Of a stretch of DNA of 64,000 nt, positions 43,403 through 51,980 are shown in pieces. The stretch lies in the NCBI GenBank assembly GCA_049322755.1, contig JBMOQX010000033.1:1-64000 (forward strand), written 5' to 3'. Made by a program: the position numbers and the translations under genes. Numbering within the stretch: position 1 is the stretch's first letter; every line of letters begins with the position of its first letter. The notes beneath the pieces are model-generated. The model did no database searches, had not been told where the DNA came from, and saw only the letters and a program-made list of their open reading frames with translations. The DNA comes from DATIUV01 sp049322755 (GTDB taxonomy: Bacteria; Pseudomonadota; Gammaproteobacteria; Burkholderiales; UBA6910).

Positions 43403-44109
43403 GCCGCGGCCCCCGCGACGGCGCGCTGCGCGGGAAGGGCGGTTTCTCCGCGCTCGTCGCGGCGCTGGTCGAGCCAGCGGAAGACATCGGCGTAGAGGCG
43501 GTAGAACACGCGCGCGCCATGGATCAGCGCTGCCCGGTCGCCGCGGTCGTCGAGACGGTTGACCAGCGATGCGAACAGCCGAGTGTGCCCGACGTCGAGC
43601 GCGCCATGGGAGGTCAGATACGTGAAGGGGCCGTCGCCGAGGCCGAGCGCGGTCTTCAGCGCCGCCGCGGCGGCGCTCGCGACGCTGACGCTGGTGCCTT
43701 CCAGCACCAGCACCATGCCCAGGAATCCGACCGGATTGCGCCGCTGGACGGTGTCGTAGGCGTAGGCCACCATCAGCTCCACCGGCAGCGACGGCTGCGC
43801 GGCGCGCACCGCCTCGGCATCGCCGGCGCAGGCGCGGATGTCGTCCAGGATCCACTCCTGGTGGCCGGTCTCCTCCTCGATGTACTCGCCCATCGCCGCG
43901 CGCAGCCACTCCAGATGCTCGGGCAGCCGGGCGCCGCAGGCCATCAGCAGCGGCAGCGTGTGCCTGACGTGGTGGTACGCCTGGGACAGGAAATCGACGT
44001 AGGCGTCCAGCGTGAGGCGGCCGGCGGCGCCGTCGCGAATGAAGGGGGTGGCGGTGAGTTCGTCGCGCTCGCGCGCGGTGGTCGCCAGCAGTTCGTCATA
44101 GAACGCCAT
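43399..44109 (-). CDS. Heme-oxygenase-like di-iron protein (iron-containing redox enzyme family)
   Basis: 236 residues, all-helical. The metal ligands of heme-oxygenase-like di-iron oxidases/oxygenases are placed as expected: E80 and H83 in EEETGHQEW, E137 in VLVLEGTS, and D172/H175 in GALDVGHTRLF; an early HHVRH lies at 46-50. Relatives include UndA (fatty acid to alkene), PqqC-type and many uncharacterised oxidases. The start overlaps the ligase gene (44096-44109 shared). Its place between an adenylate-forming enzyme and an SDR suggests oxidation of an acyl substrate. Confidence 0.85.
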   Translation of the reverse strand: MAFYDELLATTARERDELTATPFIRDGAAGRLTLDAYVDFLSQAYHHVRHTLPLLMACGARLPEHLEWLRAAMGEYIEEETGHQEWILDDIRACAGDAEAVRAAQPSLPVELMVAYAYDTVQRRNPVGFLGMVLVLEGTSVSVASAAAAALKTALGLGDGPFTYLTSHGALDVGHTRLFASLVNRLDDRGDRAALIHGARVFYRLYADVFRWLDQRRDERGETALPAQRAVAGAAA

Positions 44110-45616
44110 GCAATGCTTCTCCGTAGAGTTGGTCGATGCGCGCCCCGTAGCGCTGCCGGATGACGTCGCGGCGCAGCCGGCCGTTGGCGGTCAGCTCGCC
44201 GCGCACCGCGCTGAATGGCGCGTCGGCCGGCACCCAGGCGTGAACCTGCGCGTAGTCGGGCAGTGCGCGGTTGGCCGCGGCCACCAGCGCGGCGATGCGC
44301 GCGCGCCCCTCGTCGCTGCCGGTGAGCGGCGAGGCGATGACCGCGGCGCACCAGGGACGCGCGTCGCCGTACACCGCCGCCCCGGCGATGCCGGGCTGCG
44401 CTTCCAGCTCGGATTCGACCCACTCGGGCGCAACGTTGCGGCCATAGGACGTGATCAGGACGTTTTTCTTGCGGCCGGTGACGTGCAGAAAGCTGTTTTC
44501 GTCCAGCATTCCGAGATCGCCGGTGGCGACCCATTCCGGCGCCGGCGCGGCGGCGCCGCCGGTGTAACCCAGCATGGCGGCGCCGCGCACGCGGATCTCG
44601 CCGTCCGGCGCGATGGCGACGCCGACGTGCGGCAGCGGGCGGCCCACGCTTCCGGGTTTGTCGGCGGCCGGTGTGTTGAGGGCCACCACCGAGCCGCACT
44701 CGGACAGCCCGTAGCCCTCATACACCGGCAGGCCCACGTCCCGCGCGCTCGCCAGCAGGGCGGGTGCCACCCGGGACCCGCCGACGGCGACGTAACGCAG
44801 CGATCGCAGGCGCCGGCGCTCCGCGTCGGCGACGGCGGTGAGTTCCTTGAGCAGCTGCGGCAGCAGGATGGCGGTCGTGGCGCCGCGCCGGGCGACGCCA
44901 TGGATCAGACGGAGCGCATCGAAGCCGCTGGAGCCGGTCATGCCCGCGTCCGCCGGCGGCGGCACGAGGCAGCAGGCGCCGGCGAGGATGGGCGCGTAGA
45001 GCCCGGCCACGTTCTCCAGCAGCGTCGCCAGCGGCAGCACGCAGAAATGCCGGTCCGCCGCGGTGAACGCCGCCGCCGCGGCGAGGGCGGCGGCGACGCG
45101 GTCCAGCAGGGACTGGTCAAGGCAAACGCCCCTGGAATCGCCGGTGGTGCCGGAGGTGTAGGTGATCTTCACCGTACCCGGCGGCAACGGGACCGCCGGG
45201 AGGTCCAGCGCGAACAGGCGCAGCAGCTTGCCGGCGACGGGCACCCGGCCCTTGTCGCGGAACGCGATACCCCGGTCGGCCAGTTCTTCGGTGAACGCGG
45301 CGGGGCGGTCCGTGAGCGCATGGCCGATGCCGGCGTCGCGCAGGGCGTGGGCATTCTGGCGTGCGGTGAAAAACGGCGGTAGCGGCACCATCGGGATGCC
45401 TGCGGACATCGCGGCGAGGTCGCTCACGATCCACGCCGGCGAGTTGTCCAGCGCCAGGCCCAGGCGGCGGACGCCGGCGTCCGCCAGCTTGCGGCCGGTT
45501 TCCGCGGCCTCGTCATGAAGCGCGCGATAGCCGAGCGTCGCTTCGATGCCTTCGATCGCGCATTGCCCCGGTTGATGCGCTGCGTGACGGCGCAGCGCCT
45601 GCAGGACGGCGCTCAT
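44096..45616 (-). CDS. AMP-forming acyl ligase-like enzyme (ANL superfamily) with altered motif lysines
   Basis: 506 residues. The P-loop reads YTSGTTGDSRGV (153-164), where the usual Lys is Arg; the adenylate motif is GYGLSECG, then TGDLGMLDENSFLHVTGRKKN. The C-terminal catalytic motif usually written N-G-K is LTANGRLRRD, so the Lys that drives adenylation is Arg. Substrate is likely a carboxylic acid (fatty or aryl). ATG at 45616 overlaps the upstream stop (ATGA). The Arg replacements are either a lineage trait or a sign of a changed reaction. Confidence 0.88.
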   Translation of the reverse strand: MSAVLQALRRHAAHQPGQCAIEGIEATLGYRALHDEAAETGRKLADAGVRRLGLALDNSPAWIVSDLAAMSAGIPMVPLPPFFTARQNAHALRDAGIGHALTDRPAAFTEELADRGIAFRDKGRVPVAGKLLRLFALDLPAVPLPPGTVKITYTSGTTGDSRGVCLDQSLLDRVAAALAAAAAFTAADRHFCVLPLATLLENVAGLYAPILAGACCLVPPPADAGMTGSSGFDALRLIHGVARRGATTAILLPQLLKELTAVADAERRRLRSLRYVAVGGSRVAPALLASARDVGLPVYEGYGLSECGSVVALNTPAADKPGSVGRPLPHVGVAIAPDGEIRVRGAAMLGYTGGAAAPAPEWVATGDLGMLDENSFLHVTGRKKNVLITSYGRNVAPEWVESELEAQPGIAGAAVYGDARPWCAAVIASPLTGSDEGRARIAALVAAANRALPDYAQVHAWVPADAPFSAVRGELTANGRLRRDVIRQRYGARIDQLYGEALHGVL

Positions 45617-46281
45617 GCGGCCAGCGCACGGTAGGCCTCGGCCACGCGGCAGGCCATCACGCGGGGCGAGCGGTCGTAATAGGTGCCCCAGCCAATCTGG
45701 TCGGCTGCGGGCAACGCGGACAGCAGGGCTGGCGCCAGGACGGTCAACGCAATGCCCAGGCGCTTGAAAGCGTTGGCCAGCGCCGGCACGGCGGTGAACA
45801 CCACCCAGCGCTGGCCGGACTCGTGCAAATGGCGCGTCAGCGCCGCGATCAGCAGCGGCGCATGACCCCCGCGCGCCACGGCGAGGTTCCCCGCTTCGAT
45901 GACGTCGCCGCGCCGCAGGGTTTCTCCGGCCGTGGCGGAGAGCGCGGCTTCCACCGGGCGGTCCAGGTAGGCTTCCAGGAACAGCGGGCTCAGCGCCGCG
46001 TAGCGCAATCCGCAGGCGGCCAGCAGGCTGCCTTCGCCGTCGCGCAGCCCCATCAGCAGTGGCAGGAAGCGCTCGATGCGGGCGCCGTAGGCGCGCATGA
46101 ACGCCGTCCGGATCAGGGCTTCGGCTTCGGGCCGCGTGTCCGGGGTTTCGAGCGCGAAAAAGCTGGACGCGGCGGCGTCGAACGTGCGCCGCCGCCGCGC
46201 CAGGAGCGCTCCAGAGAGATCGTCTGATCCGGCGCCCGCGCTCTGCGCGCGCGCCAGCATGCGGGAGGTGCCGCCATCCAT
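45613..46281 (-). CDS. Thermostable hemolysin family (GNAT-like) protein
   Basis: 222 residues. Blocks recognised from the delta-VPH/thermostable hemolysin family: YGARIERFLPLLMGLRDGEGSL, CGLRYAALSPLFLEAYLDRPVE, IEAGNLAVARGGHA, WVVFTAVPALANAFKRLG and WGTYYDRSPRVMA. The fold of this family is related to GNAT/LuxI-type acyltransferases, so an enzymatic role fits better than a toxin. It heads the operon. ATG at 46281 has no clear SD; a TTG at 46296 would add five residues. The partner acyl-activating enzyme overlaps downstream. Confidence 0.85.
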   Translation of the reverse strand: MDGGTSRMLARAQSAGAGSDDLSGALLARRRRTFDAAASSFFALETPDTRPEAEALIRTAFMRAYGARIERFLPLLMGLRDGEGSLLAACGLRYAALSPLFLEAYLDRPVEAALSATAGETLRRGDVIEAGNLAVARGGHAPLLIAALTRHLHESGQRWVVFTAVPALANAFKRLGIALTVLAPALLSALPAADQIGWGTYYDRSPRVMACRVAEAYRALAA

Positions 46282-46352
46282 GGGGCTCGGGTCCAATCCA
46301 TTGAGACGTGGCCCATGGTAGCGAGCCGGCCGTCAAGGACCCGTCGTGCCGA

Positions 46353-46368
46353 TGTGAAGTTTTTGTGA
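46353..46368. promoter_or_regulatory. 11-bp-phased direct repeat upstream of the thermostable hemolysin operon
   Basis: TGTGA at 46353-46357 and again at 46364-46368 gives TGTGA-N6-TGTGA, an 11-bp spacing typical of OmpR-type regulator sites. On the leftward strand it reads TCACA-N6-TCACA, ending about 70 bp before the operon start. An OmpR-type regulator and its kinase are encoded just upstream on the same strand. Binding is inference. Confidence 0.4.
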
Positions 46369-46408
46369 GGTCCGCGGGCGCAGCGCGGGCCCCCTGGGCA
46401 GGTTCCGC

Positions 46409-47674
46409 CTAGGCGAAGGCGACGCGAAACGCGCTGCCGCGGCCGGGCGCGCTCTCCACGCTCAGCCGCCAGCCGAAGCGGTCGGCGATGCGCTGCACGA
46501 TGGCAAGACCGAGGCCGGCGCCGCCCGCGGCGCCGTTGGCGCCCCGGTAATGGCGCTCGAATATGCGCGGCAGATCGTCCGGCGCGATGCCGCTGCCGGT
46601 GTCGCTCACGCTCAGGGCGCGGTCGTCGAAGGCCACGGTCACGGTGCCCCGGGCGGTGTGGGCGATGGCATTCTTCACCAGGTTGGACACCACCAGTTGC
46701 AATGCGCAGCGCTGGGTTCGGAGCACTGCGTCCCCAGGGACCGCCACCGACAGTTTCACTTCCGGCCGGCGCTCCAGGGCGTCGCGCAGCGGTGCCACCG
46801 CTTCCAGGACGGCGTCGCGCACGTTTACCGTCTCGATCTCGCCCGGCGAGGTCTCGCGCGCGAGGAACAGCAACGCGCGGATCGACTCGTCCATGCGCAC
46901 CGCTGCCTGCGCAATCGACTCGGCCCGCGCCCGGCTGCGGGCGCCCAGCGCGGGATCCTGGGCCAGCAGTTCGCAGCCGGTCTGGATCGCGGTGAGCGGC
47001 GTGCGCAGCTCGTGGCTGGCGTCGGCGGTGAACTCCTTTTCCCGCGCCAGCAGCGCGGCGGTGCGGTCGTGGTAGCCGGCGAACGCGCTCGCCAGCGTCG
47101 CCACTTCGGCGTCGGCGTAATCGTCCGGCGCGGGCGGCGGGTCGCCGGGCGCCAGCGTCGAGACCCGCTGCGCCAGGTCCGTCACCTGGCTCACGAGCAG
47201 GCCCGCGAGCCAGTATCCGGTGGCGGCGATGAGGACCGCCATCGCCAGCGTCGCCAGCAGCATGGCGTCGCGGAACGCATTGACCCGCTCCTCGTGAGGC
47301 GTCGCGTCGTAGACCAGGATCAGCCGCGCGTCGCCTTCGTGCCGCACCTCCACGTGCAGTTCGCGGCCGTCGCGCTCGAACTCGGTGGTGCCCACGGGCA
47401 GGCCGCGCAGTTCGGCGGGCAGCTGCGCCAGCTCGGCGGGCGTGCGGACCAGGTAGCCCTGCAGGCTTTCGCTGAAAGGCAGCCGGGGCGGCGCGCCGCG
47501 GCGCAGTTCGTCCTGCAGCTGGCGCAGCTGGGCGTCCAGGATCTGGGTGACCACATCGTCCTCCTGCTCCTCGGTGAGGACGATGACGGTGGCGGTCTGG
47601 GCCGCCACCAGCAGCAGGCTGAACATCGCGATGGTGAGGGCGACACGGCCGCGCAGGCCCCACTTAGCCGCCAT
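46409..47674 (-). CDS. Membrane sensor histidine kinase
   Basis: 421 residues: helix 1 (about 12-33), a periplasmic sensor loop of about 100 residues without a recognised domain, helix 2 (about 139-160), HAMP-like linker, then HisKA with H221 in FTADASHELRTPL and an HATPase with N (VVSNLVKNAIAHT), DTGSGIAP and GLGLAIV. Organisation resembles QseC-type kinases. ATG at 47674 overlaps the regulator stop by 11 bases. It phosphorylates the OmpR-type regulator encoded before it. Confidence 0.93.
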   Translation of the reverse strand: MAAKWGLRGRVALTIAMFSLLLVAAQTATVIVLTEEQEDDVVTQILDAQLRQLQDELRRGAPPRLPFSESLQGYLVRTPAELAQLPAELRGLPVGTTEFERDGRELHVEVRHEGDARLILVYDATPHEERVNAFRDAMLLATLAMAVLIAATGYWLAGLLVSQVTDLAQRVSTLAPGDPPPAPDDYADAEVATLASAFAGYHDRTAALLAREKEFTADASHELRTPLTAIQTGCELLAQDPALGARSRARAESIAQAAVRMDESIRALLFLARETSPGEIETVNVRDAVLEAVAPLRDALERRPEVKLSVAVPGDAVLRTQRCALQLVVSNLVKNAIAHTARGTVTVAFDDRALSVSDTGSGIAPDDLPRIFERHYRGANGAAGGAGLGLAIVQRIADRFGWRLSVESAPGRGSAFRVAFA

Positions 47675-48347
47675 GGGACCCCGCCAGGCGGTAACCCAGG
47701 CCGTGGACGGTCTCGATCGGGTCAAAGCCGCCGGCGGCGGAGAGCGCGCGCCGCAGGATGTGCATCTGGCTGCGCAGCGTGTCGCTGGCGGGCTGCGCGT
47801 CGCCCCACACCGCGGTCTCCAGTTCGGCGCGGGAGAACACCCGGCCCGGCTCGCTCATCAGCAGTTCCAGCAGGCGGATGCCCTTGGGCGGGAGCTTCAC
47901 CGCCGCCCCGGCGAAACGCACCGACAGCGTGCGCGGGTCGAACGTCAGGTCCCCCACCTTCAACTCCCGCGGCGCCATGCGGCCGGCGTGGCGCTTGTGC
48001 AGCGCGGAGAGCCGCGCTTCCACCTCGCGCAGCGAAAACGGCTTCACCAGGTAGTCGTCGGCGCCCTGCGCGAACCCCTCCAGCTTGTCGTCCAGCGTAT
48101 CGCGGGCCGTGAGCATGAGCACCGGCGTGTCCCGCTTGGCGTCCTCCCGCAGCTTGCGGCACAGGGTGATGCCGTCGATGCCGGGCAGGTTGAGGTCCAG
48201 CACGATGGCGTCGAAGGGCTGCGTCACCGCCAGGTGCAGGCCGGTGACGCCGTCGGCCGCCGCGTCCACCACGTGGCCGCGGCCCTGCAGGTAGTCGTAA
48301 AGGTTGGTGGCGATCGTCTTGTCGTCTTCGACGATCAGGATGCGCAT
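47664..48347 (-). CDS. OmpR-family response regulator
   Basis: 227 residues: receiver domain with E7/D8/D9 acidic pocket, phospho-acceptor D51 (IVLDLNLPG), T in MLTAR and K in LVKPF; then a winged-helix domain (about 130-223) ending HGLGYRLAG. Sequence resembles QseB/PmrA-type regulators. It is the first gene of the pair. It probably controls its own operon and perhaps the downstream thermostable hemolysin operon, in front of which an 11-bp direct repeat is found. Confidence 0.94.
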   Translation of the reverse strand: MRILIVEDDKTIATNLYDYLQGRGHVVDAAADGVTGLHLAVTQPFDAIVLDLNLPGIDGITLCRKLREDAKRDTPVLMLTARDTLDDKLEGFAQGADDYLVKPFSLREVEARLSALHKRHAGRMAPRELKVGDLTFDPRTLSVRFAGAAVKLPPKGIRLLELLMSEPGRVFSRAELETAVWGDAQPASDTLRSQMHILRRALSAAGGFDPIETVHGLGYRLAGSHGG

Positions 48348-48366
48348 CGGGCGGGGGGCGCGGCGC

Positions 48367-49095
48367 TCAGGGTCGCGCGAGGGGCTGCCAGCGGCCTTCG
48401 ATCAGCCCTTCCATGGGCTGGAAATTGACCTTGTAGGACATCTTGCGGCTCTCGCCGATCCAGTAGCCGAGATAGAGGTAGGGCAGGCCCAGCTCGCGGC
48501 ATAGCTGCGCCTGCCAGAGGATGTTGTAGGTGCCGTAGCTGGCGTCGGGAACGTCGGGGTCGAAGAACGTGTACACCGAGGACAGCCCGTCGGTGAGCTC
48601 GTCGACGATGCTCACCATGCACAGCCGGCCGCCGTCGTAGAACTCCACCAGCTTCGAGGACACGTTGCTCTGGAGCAGGAAATGGCGGTACTGCTCGCGG
48701 CTGTCCTGGTCCATGCCGCCGCCGGCGTGGCGCCGCGCCTGGTAGCGCAGATAGAGCGCGTAATGGGCCGCGCTGTAGTGCAGGTTGTGCACGCTGGCGC
48801 GCAGGTTTTCGTGCCGGGTCCAGGACCGGCGCTGGGACCGCGTCGGGCGGAACTCGTCCACCACCACGCGCACCGGCACGCACGCGCGGCAATGGTCGCA
48901 GTAGGGGCGATAGGTGAAGGCGCCGCTGCGGCGGAAGCCGGAGCGTACCAGCTCGCTGTAGATGCGCGTGTCGATCAGGTGGCTGGGGGTGGCCACCTGG
49001 CTGCGCGCCATGCGCCCCGGCAGATAGCTGCACGGATACGGCGCGGTGGCGTAGAACTGCAGCACCGACAGCGGAAAGTCATTCAGCTGCGCCAT
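48367..49095 (-). CDS. bpt: Aspartate/glutamate leucyltransferase
   Basis: Transfers Leu from leucyl-tRNA to N-terminal Asp/Glu, feeding substrates to the ClpS-ClpAP N-degron pathway. 242 residues: N-terminal YPCSYLPGR and YCDHCRACVPVR (conserved Cys residues) and the C-terminal GCNAT-like domain with SYGTYNILWQAQLCRELGLPYLYLGYWI and KVNFQP. Start at 49095 overlaps the aat gene by 17 bases, and aat belongs to the same pathway. Confidence 0.95.
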   Translation of the reverse strand: MAQLNDFPLSVLQFYATAPYPCSYLPGRMARSQVATPSHLIDTRIYSELVRSGFRRSGAFTYRPYCDHCRACVPVRVVVDEFRPTRSQRRSWTRHENLRASVHNLHYSAAHYALYLRYQARRHAGGGMDQDSREQYRHFLLQSNVSSKLVEFYDGGRLCMVSIVDELTDGLSSVYTFFDPDVPDASYGTYNILWQAQLCRELGLPYLYLGYWIGESRKMSYKVNFQPMEGLIEGRWQPLARP

Positions 49096-49777
49096 CTTCG
49101 AAGACCCAGTTTCCCTTTATGGTGGGATAGTTTACCAATTCCGCGACGAGCCGAGTGAAGTCGGCGCGCGGCAGCTCCCGCGACCCCAGCGACGCCAGGT
49201 GCGGCGTGCTCATCTGGCAGTCGATCACGCCGAACTCCCAGCGCTGCAACTGCCGTGCCAGGTGCACCAGGGCGATCTTGGACGCGTCGGTGGCGCGGGC
49301 GAACATGGACTCGCCGAAAAAGGCCCGGCCGATGGCGACCCCGTAGAGCCCGCCGGCCAGCGCGCCGTCGATCCAGGTCTCCACCGAATGGGCGTAGCCG
49401 AGCCGGTGCAGGCGGCCGTAGGCGTCCCGCATCGCCGGTGTGATCCAGGTGCCCGGATGGCCGGCGCGGGTGTCCGCACAGGCCTCCACCACGTCGCGGA
49501 ACGCGCTGTCGCAGCGGATCGAGTAGCCGCCCCGGCGCAGCCGCTTGCGCAGCGAGCGCGACACCTTGACCTCGGCCGGGAACAACACCATGCGCGGGTC
49601 CGGGCTCCACCACAGGATCGGTTCGCCGTCGTTGAACCACGGAAAGATGCCGTGGCGGTAGGCGTCCAGCAGCCGCTCCGCCGAGAGATCGCCGCCCGCG
49701 GCCAGCAGCCCGTTGGGCGAGCGCAGCGCCCGCTCCACCGGCGGAAAGGGATGGCCGGGCCGCAGCCAGTCGATCAT
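49079..49777 (-). CDS. aat: Leucyl/phenylalanyl-tRNA-protein transferase
   Basis: Adds Leu or Phe to N-terminal Arg/Lys of proteins marked for degradation. 232 residues with the family motifs FPPVERAL, GLLAAGGDLS, AYRHGIFPWF, PILWWSPDPR, GWGPSME-like GRAFFGESMF and FGVIDCQM. ATG at 49777 gives MIDWLRPGHPFPP. Together with bpt it supplies the N-end rule system; clpS is not in this window. Confidence 0.96.
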   Translation of the reverse strand: MIDWLRPGHPFPPVERALRSPNGLLAAGGDLSAERLLDAYRHGIFPWFNDGEPILWWSPDPRMVLFPAEVKVSRSLRKRLRRGGYSIRCDSAFRDVVEACADTRAGHPGTWITPAMRDAYGRLHRLGYAHSVETWIDGALAGGLYGVAIGRAFFGESMFARATDASKIALVHLARQLQRWEFGVIDCQMSTPHLASLGSRELPRADFTRLVAELVNYPTIKGNWVFEDGAAE

Positions 49778-49826
49778 GTTACGGGTTTGCGCCGGGGGCG
49801 GGGCCGCGGCGCGGCGAGCGGGTGCG

Positions 49827-50540
49827 TCAGCAGTTGACGCGTTGCTGGCAGTAAACGGCCATTTCCGACACCTGCGCCGTGCTCGCCACCGGCGCGCGCG
49901 GCGCGGACTCCGACCCGTGCTCCAGGGTGAGCTTGAGGTCGTACTTGCGGAAGAACTCGTTGAACAGCTCGCCGCCCAGGGTGCCGGTGGCGAACAGCCG
50001 GTCGGTGGCGGCCTCGTGTTCCAGCAGGATCGCCGCCAGCGGCTGGTTGGCGGGCCCGCCCAGCACCTTGCCCCCACGGGCCGGATCGTACTCGCTGTGC
50101 TCGGCACAGCAGTGGATGGTTTCCGGCCGCGCGAACGTGGAGCCGTCCTCGCCGTTGCGGTAGCTGATGAAGCTGATCTGCCGCGTCGGGTAGGCGAGCT
50201 GGTGGGCGCAGATGGCGGAGAACGCGACGATGGAGCGCCCCGCGCCGACTCCGCCGTTCCAGACGTAGCGCCGGCCGCCGGCCGTGGTGAGCCGCACGTT
50301 GCGCTGCGTCGGTTTCCCCAGGTCCAGGAGGAAGCACGGCGTGCCGCCGAACGGGTAATGGAAAATGTAATTGGTCCCGGGCTTGAGCGCGCTGGCCCTG
50401 AACGGCTCGCCCAGCGCGTCCACGAGCAGGGCGCGGGAATAGAAGCGCGGGCTCGCCTGCTGCGCGGCCAGCGCGCGGGGGGCTGTGGCGGCGAGCGTCG
50501 CGCCGGCGGCGCAGGCCCTGAGGAAATCGCGGCGTTCCAT
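49827..50540 (-). CDS. Tat-exported Rieske [2Fe-2S] protein
   Basis: 237 residues. The N-terminus MERRDFLRACAAGATLAATAPRALA is a twin-arginine signal (RRDFL). Two half-motifs of a Rieske cluster are present: ICAHQL (Cys-x-His) and, about 34 residues later, CCAEHSEYDP (Cys-x-x-His), then GGPANQPLAAI as in other Rieske domains. The cluster spacing is longer than in bc1 Rieske proteins. It is not next to cytochrome bc1 genes, so it is probably a soluble periplasmic electron carrier with unknown partner. A last Cys (residue 237) ends the protein. ATG at 50540; TTG at 50549 adds three residues. Confidence 0.82.
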   Translation of the reverse strand: MERRDFLRACAAGATLAATAPRALAAQQASPRFYSRALLVDALGEPFRASALKPGTNYIFHYPFGGTPCFLLDLGKPTQRNVRLTTAGGRRYVWNGGVGAGRSIVAFSAICAHQLAYPTRQISFISYRNGEDGSTFARPETIHCCAEHSEYDPARGGKVLGGPANQPLAAILLEHEAATDRLFATGTLGGELFNEFFRKYDLKLTLEHGSESAPRAPVASTAQVSEMAVYCQQRVNC

Positions 50541-50642
50541 GGCGTCCAACCATCAAGATGACACGCCGCTTACTATGGAGTTCCGGGCCGGCGCCGGTCA
50601 AGCGCACGCCGCGCCGGTGGGCCGGTGCCGCTTGGGGGCTCC

Positions 50643-51980
50643 TCAGGCGGTATGCCGGTCCACCTCGGCCGCCAGCGCGCGCAGGCGCGGGGACACCGCC
50701 ACCGGGTACGCCCCCGGGGCGTCCAGCGCCCGCACGGCCTCGGGCAGCCGCTGGTATTGCGCGAGCGCGTGCTGGCGGATTTCGCCCAGGGGGCGCGGGG
50801 GCTCCACGCGCCGTCCGCCGCGCATCACCGGCCTGAGCAGCGGCTCCCCGTCCTGGCGGTCGTCGAGGGTCGTGAGCAGGTCGCCGGCATAGCGGCCCTG
50901 GTCGTCGCGGCGACGGTACACCTGTTTGCGCCCGGGCCAGGTGGCCTTGCCTTCCGAGCGCTTGCGGCGCGCGACGCCGGCGTATTCCTGCAGCTTGTAG
51001 ACGCTGTCCAGCGACGGCGCGTCGAGGGACGTGGTGAGGCTGGTGCCCACCCCGTAGCCGCTGATCGGCGCGCCGCAGGCCTCGATTTCGGCCAGCCTGT
51101 ACTCGTCCAGGTTGCCGCTGGCGAAAATGATGGTGTCGGTGAGGCCGCCCTGGTCGAGGATGCGCCGCACCCGAAACGCGTGTTCCGCCAAGTCGCCGCT
51201 GTCGAGCCGCACCCCGCGCACGCGGATGCCGTCGGCGGCCAGCTTGCGCGCCAGCGCCACCACCTTTTCGGCGGCGCGCTCGGTGTCGTAGGTGTCGATC
51301 AGCAGGATCGCGTTGTTCGGGAAAATGCGCGCGAAGTCCTCGAACGCCGCGGCCTCGTCGGCGTGAGCCTGGATGTAGGAATGCGCCATGGTGCCGTAGA
51401 CCGGAATGCCGAAGTCGCGCCCGGCGACCACGGTGGCGGTCCCGCCGAAGCCCGCCAGATAGCTGGCGCGGGCCGCCATCACGCCGGCTTCGGCGCCGTG
51501 GGCGCGCCGCAGGCCGAAGTCCACCAGCAGCTTGCCCGGCGCCGCCAGCGCGCAACGCGCGGCCTTGGCGGCGATCATGGACTGGAAGTTGACGAGGTTG
51601 ATCAGCCGCGTCTCCACCAGCTGCGCCTCCGGCATCGGCGCCACCACGCGCAGCACCGGCTCGTCGGGAAAGAACGGCGTGCCTTCCGGCATCGCGTCGA
51701 CATCGCCGGTGAAGCGCAGGCCCGCCAGGTAATCGGCGAAGTCGGGGCGAAACAGGCCGCTGCCGGCGATCCAGTCCAGGTCCTCGGGGGCGAAGCGCAG
51801 GTCCTCGAGATACTCCAGTGCCTGCTCCAGGCCCGCCGCCAGCAGGAAGCCGCGCTCGGGCGGCAGCTTGCGCACGAACAGCTCGAACACCGCGGTTTCG
51901 GTCATGCCGCGGGCCACGTAGGCCTGCAGCATAGTGAGCTGGTAGAGATCCGTGAGCAGCGGACTCGCCGTGCCGCGCAT
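50643..51980 (-). CDS. pncB: Nicotinate phosphoribosyltransferase
   Basis: NAD salvage: nicotinate + PRPP + ATP to nicotinate mononucleotide. 445 residues, with LTDLYQLTMLQAY at the N-terminus, the phosphorylated His in YGTMAHSYIQA (about 222), and RVRGVRLDSGDLAE followed by ASGNLDEY, the phosphoribosyl-binding region. The start may be ATG at 51980 or the GTG at 51983, which overlaps the pncA stop as GTGA. It is co-transcribed with the nicotinamidase gene. Confidence 0.95.
   Translation of the reverse strand: MRGTASPLLTDLYQLTMLQAYVARGMTETAVFELFVRKLPPERGFLLAAGLEQALEYLEDLRFAPEDLDWIAGSGLFRPDFADYLAGLRFTGDVDAMPEGTPFFPDEPVLRVVAPMPEAQLVETRLINLVNFQSMIAAKAARCALAAPGKLLVDFGLRRAHGAEAGVMAARASYLAGFGGTATVVAGRDFGIPVYGTMAHSYIQAHADEAAAFEDFARIFPNNAILLIDTYDTERAAEKVVALARKLAADGIRVRGVRLDSGDLAEHAFRVRRILDQGGLTDTIIFASGNLDEYRLAEIEACGAPISGYGVGTSLTTSLDAPSLDSVYKLQEYAGVARRKRSEGKATWPGRKQVYRRRDDQGRYAGDLLTTLDDRQDGEPLLRPVMRGGRRVEPPRPLGEIRQHALAQYQRLPEAVRALDAPGAYPVAVSPRLRALAAEVDRHTA

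Noticed and set aside
46353..46368. Crp site TGTGA-N6-TCACA
   Set aside because: Both half-sites face the same way, so this is a direct repeat and not the inverted Crp site; reported as an OmpR-type candidate instead.
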